Numbered from the stretch's first letter, positions 1 through 5,188 are shown. The stretch is DNA of 6,481 bases from JAPWJZ01 sp041287865 (GCA_041287865.1 JBGGMV010000100.1:1-6481), one strand, 5' to 3'. The notes: generated by a model from the sequence alone, not told the origin. Made by a program: numbers and translations.

Positions 1-285
1 GCCGTTCAGCACGCAGCGTGTCGTGCCGATTTCCTGCCATTCGATGCGCTCGACGCCGTGCTTGTCGGTCGCCTTGTGCGCGTAGGTAATGGAGGCCGCG
101 ACGATCGTGCCCTTGGCATCCTCGACGATAACGACAGCGCCATCTTCGGTCAGGCCCTTCATCAGGTCGTGTTCGCGCTTCAGCACGTTTTTGTGCGCGG
201 CGACGTCATAGAAATCGCAGAGTTTCTCGAAGTCTTCGGACTTGGAAAAACGGATATAATACTTCTCGGGTGTTTTCTCGCTCAT
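1..285 (-). CDS. GNAT-like protein, partial (downstream tandem copy, 3' end outside window)
   Basis: The reading frame starts at the ATG on 285-283 and runs open for 95 codons off the left edge. It begins MSEKTPEKYYIRFS. A good Shine-Dalgarno (GAGG) lies six bases before the start. Aligned with the complete gene at 305-1063, about 61 of 94 residues are identical, including the blocks FYD..AHKNV, DGAVVI.ED.KG.IVAASITY.H.ATD and WQE.GTTR..LNG, so it is a tandem paralog. The N-terminal pattern (IRFS..ED..K...FYD..AH, then two beta-strand-like stretches around VVI.ED.KG.IVAAS) resembles the start of a GNAT acetyltransferase fold. Catalytic activity and substrate cannot be told. Only 19 bases separate it from the stop of the upstream copy, so the two are probably one transcript. 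The missing C-terminal part means an intact gene is likely but not shown. Confidence 0.85.
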   Translation of the reverse strand, partial: MSEKTPEKYYIRFSKSEDFEKLCDFYDVAAHKNVLKREHDLMKGLTEDGAVVIVEDAKGTIVAASITYAHKATDKHGVERIEWQEIGTTRCVLNG

Positions 286-304
286 GTGTAGCCTCGTTTG
301 AGTG

Positions 305-1063
305 TTACCTGAAAAAATCTTTAAGCCATCGGTCGCGGCGACGCTGCACGTTTTGTTTAACGTTTGGCTTGTCCACGTCGCCGAAATCCTTGCCGGCCAG
401 CGCCTTGATCTCGTCGCCGAACAGCTTGAAGAAGGTTGATTTGCTATAGTCCAACTCGATCTTCTCGCCGGTTTTCTTGTTTTCCAGCACCGGGTTCTCG
501 ACCGATTTCACCATGCGCGCGGCCATCACGGGTAGCGCTTCAGTGCCGCAGAGGAACCAGTTGACTTCAGTCAGCTTCGGCACATCGGCGGGGTCCATGG
601 TCTTGATCTTTGAATCCATCAGACCCTCGGGCAATTTATCCATCGGCCGCCAGCCGAGATTGGAGGCAAGGCCCTGCACCGGCGCGGTATGCATTTGCGC
701 AACGAAGGTGCTGGTGGGTGGCTCGACCAGAAACGCGCGCAGCGTCTGCATGGTGATGAGTGCGTCGAACAAGCCCGGATAGCCGTTCAGCGTGATGCGC
801 GTCGTGCCCATCTCCTGCCACTTCACGACCTCGTTGCCCTTTTCGTCCGTCGCGGTATGCGGATAGGTGATGGAGGCCGCGACGATCTTGCCCTTTTCGT
901 CTTCGATAATGACGACGGCGCCGTCATCCACCAGTTGCTTCATCAGCTCCTGTTGGCGCTTACGGACGTTTTTATGCGCGTTGAGATCATAAAACTCGAC
1001 GATCTTGTCGGAGTCTTCTTTGCTCGAAAACCGGATAAAGTACTTTGTAGGTTTGTCGGACAT
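305..1063 (-). CDS. GNAT-like acetyltransferase-fold protein (upstream tandem copy)
   Basis: This is a complete 252-aa frame, ATG at 1063-1061 and TAA at 307-305. Residues 7-66 (KYFIRFSSKED...FYDLNAH...GAVVIIEDEKGKIVAASITY) look like the first helices and strands of a GNAT N-acetyltransferase fold, followed by WQEMGTTRITLNG (82-94) and a predicted helix at 96-112. The usual acetyl-CoA loop (Q/R-x-x-G-x-G/A) is not visible, so acetyl transfer is only inferred. Residues about 145-252 form a C-terminal extension ending in a basic tail (QRRRDRWLKDFFR). No signal peptide or membrane helix is seen, so it is probably cytoplasmic. The Shine-Dalgarno is weak (AACAGG, about ten bases upstream). The partial paralog follows 19 bases downstream, suggesting an operon. 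The coding call is firm because of the conserved paralog; the fold is moderately likely and the function unknown. Confidence 0.85.
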   Translation of the reverse strand: MSDKPTKYFIRFSSKEDSDKIVEFYDLNAHKNVRKRQQELMKQLVDDGAVVIIEDEKGKIVAASITYPHTATDEKGNEVVKWQEMGTTRITLNGYPGLFDALITMQTLRAFLVEPPTSTFVAQMHTAPVQGLASNLGWRPMDKLPEGLMDSKIKTMDPADVPKLTEVNWFLCGTEALPVMAARMVKSVENPVLENKKTGEKIELDYSKSTFFKLFGDEIKALAGKDFGDVDKPNVKQNVQRRRDRWLKDFFR

Positions 1064-1098
1064 CGCAAAAAACCTGTTGCACTTTTACACTGCGGCCA

Positions 1099-1113
1099 CC
1101 GGAAATTTTCCGG
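1099..1113. promoter_or_regulatory. 15-base perfect palindrome in the leader of the GNAT-like operon
   Basis: CCGGAAA and TTTCCGG are perfect inverted arms around a single central base at 1106. The site lies 36 bases upstream of the start codon at 1063, and downstream of the candidate promoter at 1156-1184 on the minus strand. It could be an operator for a dimeric regulator or simply a chance palindrome. No regulator is identified. Confidence 0.35.
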
Positions 1114-1155
1114 ATGCGCGTAGTTTAAATTCAAAATTCGAATGTGTTTCGCCAG

Positions 1156-1184
1156 TTTATATCCCAGAAACCACCCCCTGACTA
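1156..1184 (-). promoter_or_regulatory. Candidate sigma70-type promoter for the GNAT-like operon
   Basis: On the minus strand, TAGTCA (1184-1179, four of six bases matching TTGACA) is followed after exactly 17 bases by TATAAA (1161-1156). The predicted start of transcription is near 1149, giving a leader of about 85 bases to the ATG at 1063. The -35 element overlaps the palindrome at 1175-1188. The match is moderate and unsupported by any experiment. Confidence 0.35.
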
Positions 1185-1188
1185 GGGG
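1175..1188. promoter_or_regulatory. Inverted repeat CCCCT-N4-AGGGG between divergent promoters
   Basis: Five-base perfect arms (CCCCT at 1175-1179, AGGGG at 1184-1188) flank GACT. The repeat covers the -35 element of the minus-strand promoter candidate and ends five bases before a plus-strand TATAAT at 1194-1199. A bound protein could therefore affect transcription in both directions. The plus-strand TATAAT has no recognisable -35 hexamer 17 bases upstream (CCACCC), so if used it would need an activator. The regulator is unknown. Confidence 0.35.
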
Positions 1189-1210
1189 TTTGATATAATT
1201 CATTTTTTTA

Positions 1211-1235
1211 TTACGTTAATTCGAGTTTAACGTAA
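1211..1235 (+). promoter_or_regulatory. CtrA box within a perfect 9-base inverted repeat
   Basis: TTACGTTAA (1211-1219) and TTAACGTAA (1227-1235) are exact inverted copies separated by seven bases. The inner part reads TTAA-N7-TTAAC (1216-1231), an exact match to the full binding consensus of CtrA, the cell-cycle response regulator of alphaproteobacteria. Twelve bases on is a -10-like TATGAT (1243-1248); its -35 position (1220-1225) falls inside the box, as is typical of CtrA-activated promoters. The presumed target is the lipoprotein gene starting at 1317. That CtrA binds here is inference; another dimeric regulator could use the palindrome. Confidence 0.5.
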
Positions 1236-1242
1236 GCAGGAC

Positions 1243-1248
1243 TATGAT
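1243..1248 (+). promoter_or_regulatory. Candidate -10 element (TATGAT) for the lipoprotein gene
   Basis: TATGAT matches five of six bases of the sigma70 -10 consensus and lies 11 bases after the CtrA-box match. The expected start of transcription is near 1255, about 60 bases before the ATG at 1317. The -35 region is poor (TTCGAG), which fits activator dependence. The evidence is positional only. Confidence 0.35.
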
Positions 1249-1316
1249 GGAGGTATATACATAATCATTTATTTTCATACTCTTGCTTCCACAATTTTCA
1301 GTTTTCAGAGGGCATC

Positions 1317-1865
1317 ATGTTCAGAGGGGTTTTTCAGGGGGCGCAGCGACTGTTGAATGTCGCGGCGATGGTGTGTGTTGCATTTTTACTTACAGCCTGT
1401 GTCCCGCAGGGCAAAGAGCACGTAAATACCGAATTGTTCAAAAACGAAGGCGATATGGCCACCCGCGCGGCCCAGCTGAAGCCAGGCATGGCCAAGGCGA
1501 AGGTTTTCGCGCATCTGGGCGTGCAGCCGGATCGTTTTGCAAGGATGAGCACGATGGAGGTGCAGCAATCGGTCTACGGCAACGCGCAGGTGCACGGATC
1601 GCCCGCGCAGCTGGAGGCCTTCCGCCGCCGCCTGGCAGCCTGTGAAGGCTTCATGCTCCCCTACCGCGAACTGAACAGCAGCGCGTCGCTCGGCTTCGGC
1701 AAGCTGAAGATATCGAACAAGGGGTATGACCTGCGGCTCGTGCTGGTTTTCGCCAACGGGCGGCTGATGAAATCATCCGTGGAAGGCACGACACAGGTAC
1801 GGCAGGAGCAGGACCAGTATCTCTGGCCCATGCTGATCAGAAAAGGAATCGGCCTCGCCTTCTAG
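1317..1865 (+). CDS. Lipoprotein with BamE/SmpA-like motif
   Basis: The product has 182 aa. Residues 1-27 are a lipoprotein signal peptide with lipobox L25-T26-A27-C28, so the mature protein should be lipid-anchored at Cys28 in the envelope. Residues 54-68 (LKPGMAKAKVFAHLG) match the pattern of small outer-membrane lipoproteins of the SmpA/OmlA (BamE-like) type, in which a short helix follows an I/L-x-x-G-M-x-K/T turn. The rest (CEGFMLPYR at 109-117, LRLVLVFANGRL at 139-150) looks like a compact alpha/beta domain and is not recognised. It is longer than typical BamE, so a true Bam-complex role is not claimed. AGAGGG (1307-1312) is a good ribosome site for the ATG at 1317. A CtrA-box match lies upstream. 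The last five codons and the stop codon are part of a hairpin shared with the convergent gene. Confidence 0.85.
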   Translation: MFRGVFQGAQRLLNVAAMVCVAFLLTACVPQGKEHVNTELFKNEGDMATRAAQLKPGMAKAKVFAHLGVQPDRFARMSTMEVQQSVYGNAQVHGSPAQLEAFRRRLAACEGFMLPYRELNSSASLGFGKLKISNKGYDLRLVLVFANGRLMKSSVEGTTQVRQEQDQYLWPMLIRKGIGLAF

Positions 1866-1882
1866 CTGAAGGCAAGGCCGAT
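1848..1882. terminator. Hairpin between convergent genes (likely terminator, best on minus strand)
   Basis: Two 15-base arms (1848-1862 and 1868-1882) pair at 14 of 15 positions around a five-base loop. The plus-strand stop codon TAG (1863-1865) lies in the loop, so the left arm is coding sequence. On the minus strand the stem follows the stop of the RcnB-like gene by 20 bases and is followed by a T-rich stretch (ATTCCTTTTC), as in an intrinsic terminator. On the plus strand no T-run follows, so termination there would be weaker. Confidence 0.65.
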
Positions 1883-1902
1883 ACCCGTACAGTGAAGCGG
1901 CT

Positions 1903-2229
1903 TTAGTCGAGCGCTTCGATAATTTCCTCGATCAGGTTGGTTTTCTTGCGCACCAGCACGTAATCGTTATCGGCGCGGTACCAGACGTAACCCGGAGCCG
2001 GGCGGCGCAACTGGTAGCGGTCGTAATCATAGACCACATAACGCGGCGCACGGTACTGCGCGGGGAATTCATGGCCGCGCACCCAGCGTGCATGAGCCTT
2101 TTTCTCCCAGCCCAGATGTCGGCCATTGTTCCAGTGGTCGCGTCGCCAATGGTCGTGGTTTGCAAAGGCTGCGGTGCTGCCCAGAAGCGAGAGAAGCGCG
2201 GCAGCAGTCAGGATTTGATACTTTCTCAT
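1903..2229 (-). CDS. RcnB-family periplasmic protein
   Basis: The product has 108 aa, close to the 112 aa of E. coli RcnB. A clear signal peptide (residues 1-23, ending STAAFA before NHDHW) sends it to the periplasm. A His/Trp/Arg-rich segment follows (24-56, with histidines at 25, 27, 32, 38, 46 and 53). Then comes the family signature: RGHEFPAQYR (51-60), YVVYDYDRYQLRRPAPGYVW (64-83) and a final D-Y-V-L-V (88-92). In E. coli, RcnB takes part in nickel/cobalt homeostasis, but many family members have no known role and no metal exporter (rcnA) or regulator is nearby, so metal binding here is inference. The start is supported by GGAG eight bases upstream. The gene is monocistronic and ends at a hairpin. 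Confidence 0.85.
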   Translation of the reverse strand: MRKYQILTAAALLSLLGSTAAFANHDHWRRDHWNNGRHLGWEKKAHARWVRGHEFPAQYRAPRYVVYDYDRYQLRRPAPGYVWYRADNDYVLVRKKTNLIEEIIEALD

Positions 2230-2422
2230 GTGACTGTCTCCGGTATGTGTTGACTGCTAATGCCTACTGCCCAGCAAGGACATAGGTTCCGAAAAAACCC
2301 GGAGCCCGCCACACATATCTCGGCACAAAGCACTGAAAATGCTGGCTAAACCACGAAATACTGGCAGAGTCCGCGTGTCTGTCGTATGCTGTTCCAACGA
2401 CACACAAGCAAAGGCTTTATCA

Positions 2423-2722
2423 ATGGCGGTTTCCCCGCAGCGCATGACGGCTGACACGCCCATCACTTGGGTGAAGCCCTATTCGTCGCAGAAAGACCGC
2501 GGGCGGCTGGAGAAAATCTACCGCACCATCTTCATCGCGCTCTTCGGTGTGTCTTTCTTCGCCAGCTGGTATTACGTCAGCGCCAACTTCGGCCAGTTCG
2601 GGCTGCTGTTCGGCTGGATCCCCTCATTCGTCGTCGCCTTCGTCTTTGCCGGCATGTGGCCGGTGGCGATCGTCGTGGCGGCCACGGCTTATTTTATCTC
2701 GACGGTTCTACAAACCATCTAA
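2423..2722 (+). CDS. Small membrane protein, three predicted helices
   Basis: The product has 99 aa with no recognised family. A polar, basic N-terminus (1-35, with KDRGRLEKIYR at 24-34) is followed by hydrophobic segments at about 36-54 (IFIALFGVSFFASWYYVSA), 59-79 and 80-96. The latter two are separated only by a Trp-Pro turn (W79-P80), so they could be one kinked helix. The positive-inside rule puts the N-terminus in the cytoplasm. The start at 2423 is preferred because AAGG lies eight bases upstream. The in-frame ATG at 2339 lacks a ribosome site and would add an unlikely polar stretch, and the ATG at 2444 also lacks one. The stop codon (2720-2722) directly abuts that of the convergent oxygenase gene. 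Membrane topology is reasonably sure; function is unknown. Confidence 0.65.
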   Translation: MAVSPQRMTADTPITWVKPYSSQKDRGRLEKIYRTIFIALFGVSFFASWYYVSANFGQFGLLFGWIPSFVVAFVFAGMWPVAIVVAATAYFISTVLQTI

Positions 2723-3574
2723 TCAATAAAACACCGGCCCCTTGCCGCGCGCGCGAAACCATTTCGTGATGATGGTCTTGTGGCCTTTCTCAATGGGCAG
2801 GCCCGCATGGAGCGTGTCGTAATTGACCGACCCGTCGGGATGCAGGTTGTTCCAGACAAGCGCCCTGCCCTTTTTCGGCATGAAGGTATGGTCGAGCTTC
2901 ACGAACCGCGTGCCGCCGCCGGCGGGAACATCGTTCAGGTAAACCATGAAAGTCCAGGTGCGCTGTCCGCGCGATCCGCCGAAGCGTTCGTATTCCTGCG
3001 AATTGGGGGCGAAGAAATCGGTGTGCTGCTTGAATTCCTGCCCCACTTCGTACCGCTGGCCCTGTATGCCTTCGGAATAAGGAAGCTGTATGCCAAGCGC
3101 ACGCGCGATTTTTTCGTCCAGTGCCTTGACTGTGTCGTTATTGAGCAAAGATAAATCGCTGGTGCTGCTGGTGCGGTAATAATTGTCGCCTTCCTTCGGC
3201 ACGGTCACGGTCGAGGGGCGCAGGTTTTTATCGATGATCTTCGAAATCTCCGCGCATTCCTTCGCGTCCATGAAATCATCGAAGACGTAAAGCTGCACGC
3301 GCTCGGTATTGAAGCGCATGACGGGCAAGCCGCTGTCGGCACGCGCGAGGCGCGTCTTCGACATCGCAAGGTAATCGATATCATCCGGTTTCTTGCCCGC
3401 GGCCACGGCAGCTGCCGGCGATTGCGCCGGATAATGCGCGCCCATGCAGTCGCGGATATGCGCCAGATCGAAATCGTTGCGCAACAGGATCGTCAATAAC
3501 TGCTCGGGATCGCACTTGCGGTCGATATTCGTCTGCAGCCAGTTCTTCCACGATGCGTCGAGTTGTTTGGGCAT
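2723..3574 (-). CDS. Prolyl 4-hydroxylase-like 2-oxoglutarate/Fe(II) oxygenase
   Basis: The 283-aa product belongs to the family with the P4H alpha-subunit-type catalytic domain, whose members hydroxylate C-H bonds using O2, Fe(II) and 2-oxoglutarate. The full active site is visible: H184-x-D186 (in FKQHTDFF), distal H256 (in TLHAGLP) and K266 ten residues on, which binds the 2-oxoglutarate carboxylate; this spacing is that of collagen P4H. Supporting motifs are GQRYEVGQEF (172-181), the strand FMVYLNDV with GGGTRF (209-224) and KKGRALVWNNL (234-244). The N-terminal 50 residues (W9..WL..NIDRKCD...LL.ILLRNDFDL..I) form a helical region often found before this domain in proteobacterial relatives. 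There is no signal peptide, so it is likely cytoplasmic. The substrate (protein proline, free amino acid or other) cannot be told. AGGAGG four bases before the ATG makes the start certain. Confidence 0.93.
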   Translation of the reverse strand: MPKQLDASWKNWLQTNIDRKCDPEQLLTILLRNDFDLAHIRDCMGAHYPAQSPAAAVAAGKKPDDIDYLAMSKTRLARADSGLPVMRFNTERVQLYVFDDFMDAKECAEISKIIDKNLRPSTVTVPKEGDNYYRTSSTSDLSLLNNDTVKALDEKIARALGIQLPYSEGIQGQRYEVGQEFKQHTDFFAPNSQEYERFGGSRGQRTWTFMVYLNDVPAGGGTRFVKLDHTFMPKKGRALVWNNLHPDGSVNYDTLHAGLPIEKGHKTIITKWFRARGKGPVFY

Positions 3575-3644
3575 ATTTCCTCCTGCCCCCAGAATAGCCG
3601 AAAAAACACGGTTATTGCCTTGAAAAACACGCCAAATATGGCAA

Positions 3645-3674
3645 TTGACATCGGGCAGCGCCTTGAATTATATT
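3645..3674 (+). promoter_or_regulatory. Strong sigma70-type promoter for tRNA-Val
   Basis: A perfect -35 TTGACA (3645-3650) is followed after 18 bases by TATATT (3669-3674, five of six consensus bases). Transcription should start near 3681, just before the mature tRNA 5' end at 3684, as usual for tRNA genes. Confidence 0.75.
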
Positions 3675-3683
3675 CGCTGCTCC

Positions 3684-3758
3684 GGACGCGTAGCTCAGCG
3701 GAAGAGCACACCCTTCACACGGGTGGGGTCATAGGTTCAATCCCTATCGCGTCCACCA
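3684..3758 (+). tRNA. tRNA-Val (anticodon CAC)
   Basis: The sequence folds into a complete 75-base cloverleaf. The acceptor stem is GGACGCG/CGCGTCC (3684-3690 with 3748-3754). The D stem is GCTC/GAGC (3693-3696, 3704-3707). The anticodon stem is CACCC/GGGTG (3709-3713, 3721-3725) with loop TTCACAC and anticodon CAC at 3716-3718, reading the valine codon GTG. The T stem is ATAGG/CCTAT (3731-3735, 3743-3747) with loop TTCAATC. The discriminator base A (3755) and the encoded CCA end (3756-3758) are present. No integrase or repeated 3' end of the tRNA is visible in the window, so there is no sign of use as an attachment site. Confidence 0.96.
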
Positions 3759-3828
3759 CTTCCCTTAGCGGAACGCAAATCTCCCATACCCATTGGTCGT
3801 ACAGGCACAACCCCTGGAGTATGAAATC

Positions 3829-3987
3829 ATGTCTACAACAACAATCCTGCTTATCATCCTGGTACTTGCCCTTATCGGCGCAATCCCTGCATGGCCTTAC
3901 AGCAAGAACTGGGGCTACGCCCCGAGCGGCGGGATGGGCCTCGTGCTCGTCGTGCTTGTCGTCCTGATGCTGACCGGACACGTATAG
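3829..3987 (+). CDS. DUF3309 small membrane protein
   Basis: The 52-aa product has the layout of DUF3309 proteins: hydrophobic helix (about 6-19, ILLIILVLALIGAI), a conserved short loop P20-A-W-P-Y-S-K-N-W-G-Y-x-P-S-G-G (20-35), and a second helix (about 36-50). The P.WP.S..WGY.PSGG core is the family signature as I recall it. Function is unknown; it is expected in the inner membrane. The ATG at 3829 is chosen because GGAG lies nine bases upstream and the family begins at this point; upstream in-frame codons would add unrelated residues. No separate promoter is obvious, so read-through from the tRNA promoter 70 bases upstream is possible. It converges on the YaiI-like gene with seven bases between stops. 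Confidence 0.88.
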   Translation: MSTTTILLIILVLALIGAIPAWPYSKNWGYAPSGGMGLVLVVLVVLMLTGHV

Positions 3988-3994
3988 CAATTCA

Positions 3995-4444
3995 TTAACG
4001 CGGCATTTTCGCCAGCACGCGGTCAAGCGCGTTGGCGAATTCCTGTCTTTCTTTCTGACCGAAAGCGGCGGGGCCTCCCGTGGCCTCGCCGCTGCCGCGC
4101 ATTGAGTCCATGAAATCGCGCATCGACAATATCTGCTTGATGTTCTCGCGGTCGTAAACCTTCCCGCGCGGATCGATCGCCAGCACGCCTTTGTCGACCA
4201 CTCTTGCCGCCAGCGGGATATCGGCGGTGATCACAAGGTCGCCCGCCTCCGCCTGCAGCACGATGGCGTCGTCGGCGATATCGGGGCCCATCTCCACCTG
4301 CAGCAGGCGGACATTGTCGACGGCGGGTAATTTCAAAACCTGATTGGTAACGAATACAACGGAACGCCCCGTCCGCTCCGCCACGCGGAAAAGGATTTCC
4401 TTGATCACCTTCGGACAGGCGTCTGCATCGACCCAGATATTCAT
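3995..4444 (-). CDS. YaiI/YqxD family protein (UPF0178, DUF188)
   Basis: The product has 149 aa, near the 152 aa of E. coli YaiI. Family signatures occur throughout: MNIWVDADACPKVIKEI at the N-terminus (1-17), D55-x-x-D-D59 with IVLQAEAGDLVITADIPLA (61-79), DPRGKVYDRENI (91-102), MRDFMDSMRGSGEATGGP (108-125) and a C-terminal F.NALDRVL helix. The conserved aspartates (D6, D8, D58/D59, D75) suggest a PIN-like metal-dependent nuclease fold, a grouping I recall but cannot verify; no activity is established. The start at 4444 is set by family alignment; an upstream in-frame ATG at 4522 would add 26 unrelated residues. The ribosome site is weak. It diverges from the secreted-protein gene at 4535 with 90 bases between. 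Confidence 0.92.
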   Translation of the reverse strand: MNIWVDADACPKVIKEILFRVAERTGRSVVFVTNQVLKLPAVDNVRLLQVEMGPDIADDAIVLQAEAGDLVITADIPLAARVVDKGVLAIDPRGKVYDRENIKQILSMRDFMDSMRGSGEATGGPAAFGQKERQEFANALDRVLAKMPR

Positions 4445-4472
4445 GGCCCAGCAATAGCACGAATAAGGCGGC

Positions 4473-4501
4473 TTGCCCAATCGCCCGCGCATGGCTAGTC
4501 T
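4473..4501 (+). promoter_or_regulatory. Weak candidate promoter for the secreted-protein/lipoprotein pair
   Basis: TTGCCC (4473-4478) and TAGTCT (4496-4501) are spaced by 17 bases in the 90-base gap between divergent genes, giving a leader of about 27 bases to the ATG at 4535. Both hexamers match the consensus at only half their positions, so this is a positional guess. Confidence 0.25.
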
Positions 4502-4534
4502 TGGATAGTCGTGTTTTTGCAAAAGGCATTTATT

Positions 4535-5149
4535 ATGTCCCGCATTCTTATCGCAACCGCCCTCCTCGTCCTGTCATCCCTGCCCGCGCAGGCCTCGTCG
4601 CAAAATGCGGTGCCCGGCACTGTCGATGGACAGCAGTCCTTCCGCGCGCCTTATCCCTCTCAGGCGCCGCAGATGCCGGTGAACCCCGGCAATCGCCCGA
4701 TTGCCTGCACGATGGAGGCGAAGATGTGCCCTGACGGTTCATACGTCAGCCGCACCGGCCCCAATTGCGAATTTGCCCCTTGCCCGGGTGGCACAGGCGG
4801 CGCGATGCCCGTGCCGCAGCCGCCGGAAGAACCGCAGGGCGTGCCCGACCTACCGCTCGTCGGCGTTCCCTCGTCGGCCGTCAGCGTCGAATTCCTCACC
4901 ACGCACCGCACCGCGCTTAGCGGCAAGATTTTGACGGTGACTGGCTATGTCACCGATTACTGCGGCGCCAACGACGAATGCGGTGAACCCCGTATCATCC
5001 TGAACGATGAAGCCGACGGCAGCGGCCCTTATTCGATGTCCGTCTACATGAGCAGCAGCGACCCCACGACCTATACCGTGGGCCAACAGGTCGAGATTTA
5101 CGGCGAAGCCTCGTCCGAAGGCGATACGGCCGCGCTGCGCAAGGAATAA
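4535..5149 (+). CDS. Secreted protein with four-cysteine motif and OB-fold-like C-terminal region
   Basis: The product has 204 aa. Residues 1-20 are a signal peptide (MSRILIATALLVLSSLPAQA, cut likely after A20). A Pro/Gln-rich linker (21-55) leads to a compact cysteine motif at 58-83 (C58-x6-C65-PDGSYVSRTGPN-C78-EFAP-C83), a pattern seen in many exported bacterial proteins of unknown role. A Pro/Gly-rich linker (84-112) follows. The C-terminal part (about 116-204) has GKILTVTGYVTDYC, PRIILND, YSMSVYM and VGQQVEIYGEA, an order of strands resembling a small OB-fold; C143 and C149 could form a disulfide. It is probably periplasmic or secreted, with unknown function. The ATG at 4535 (AAGG eight bases upstream) is preferred over an in-frame GTG at 4511 because the signal peptide then starts correctly. 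It is likely cotranscribed with the lipoprotein gene 39 bases downstream. Confidence 0.8.
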   Translation: MSRILIATALLVLSSLPAQASSQNAVPGTVDGQQSFRAPYPSQAPQMPVNPGNRPIACTMEAKMCPDGSYVSRTGPNCEFAPCPGGTGGAMPVPQPPEEPQGVPDLPLVGVPSSAVSVEFLTTHRTALSGKILTVTGYVTDYCGANDECGEPRIILNDEADGSGPYSMSVYMSSSDPTTYTVGQQVEIYGEASSEGDTAALRKE

Positions 5150-5166
5150 TTCCGGAACCTTACCGG

Positions 5167-5186
5167 CATCCCCGCTGTTGGGGATG
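5167..5186 (+). promoter_or_regulatory. Hairpin covering the ribosome-binding region of the lipoprotein gene
   Basis: CATCCCC (5167-5173) and GGGGATG (5180-5186) form a perfect seven-base stem with loop GCTGTT, extendable by two G-U pairs. It ends two bases before the ATG at 5189 and includes GGGGA, the only Shine-Dalgarno-like sequence for that gene. No T-run follows, so it is a poor terminator. It may lower translation of the second gene or couple it to the first; this is inference. Confidence 0.4.
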
Positions 5187-5188
5187 TT

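Noticed and set aside
58..291. Plus-strand open frame of 77 codons
   Set aside because: It is the antisense shadow of the partial GNAT-like gene; the similar antisense frame at 689-1123 arises from the paralog in the same way.
943..1203. Minus-strand frame of 86 codons covering the control region and the start of the GNAT-like gene
   Set aside because: It runs through AT-rich non-coding DNA and then out of frame into a gene with a strongly supported reading frame; no ribosome site.
1244..1264. Tiny plus-strand frame (MMEVYT) before the lipoprotein gene
   Set aside because: Six codons with no attenuator-like structure or codon bias; it overlaps the candidate -10 element, so it is best explained by chance.
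2339..2422. N-terminal extension of the small membrane protein from the ATG at 2339
   Set aside because: No ribosome-binding sequence precedes 2339, while 2423 has one at good spacing.
3684..3758. tRNA-Val as an integration site for a mobile element
   Set aside because: No repeat of the tRNA 3' end and no integrase or phage gene is visible in the window.
3563..3967. Plus-strand frame of 134 codons across the tRNA
   Set aside because: It reads through the tRNA and its promoter and overlaps the DUF3309 gene in another frame.
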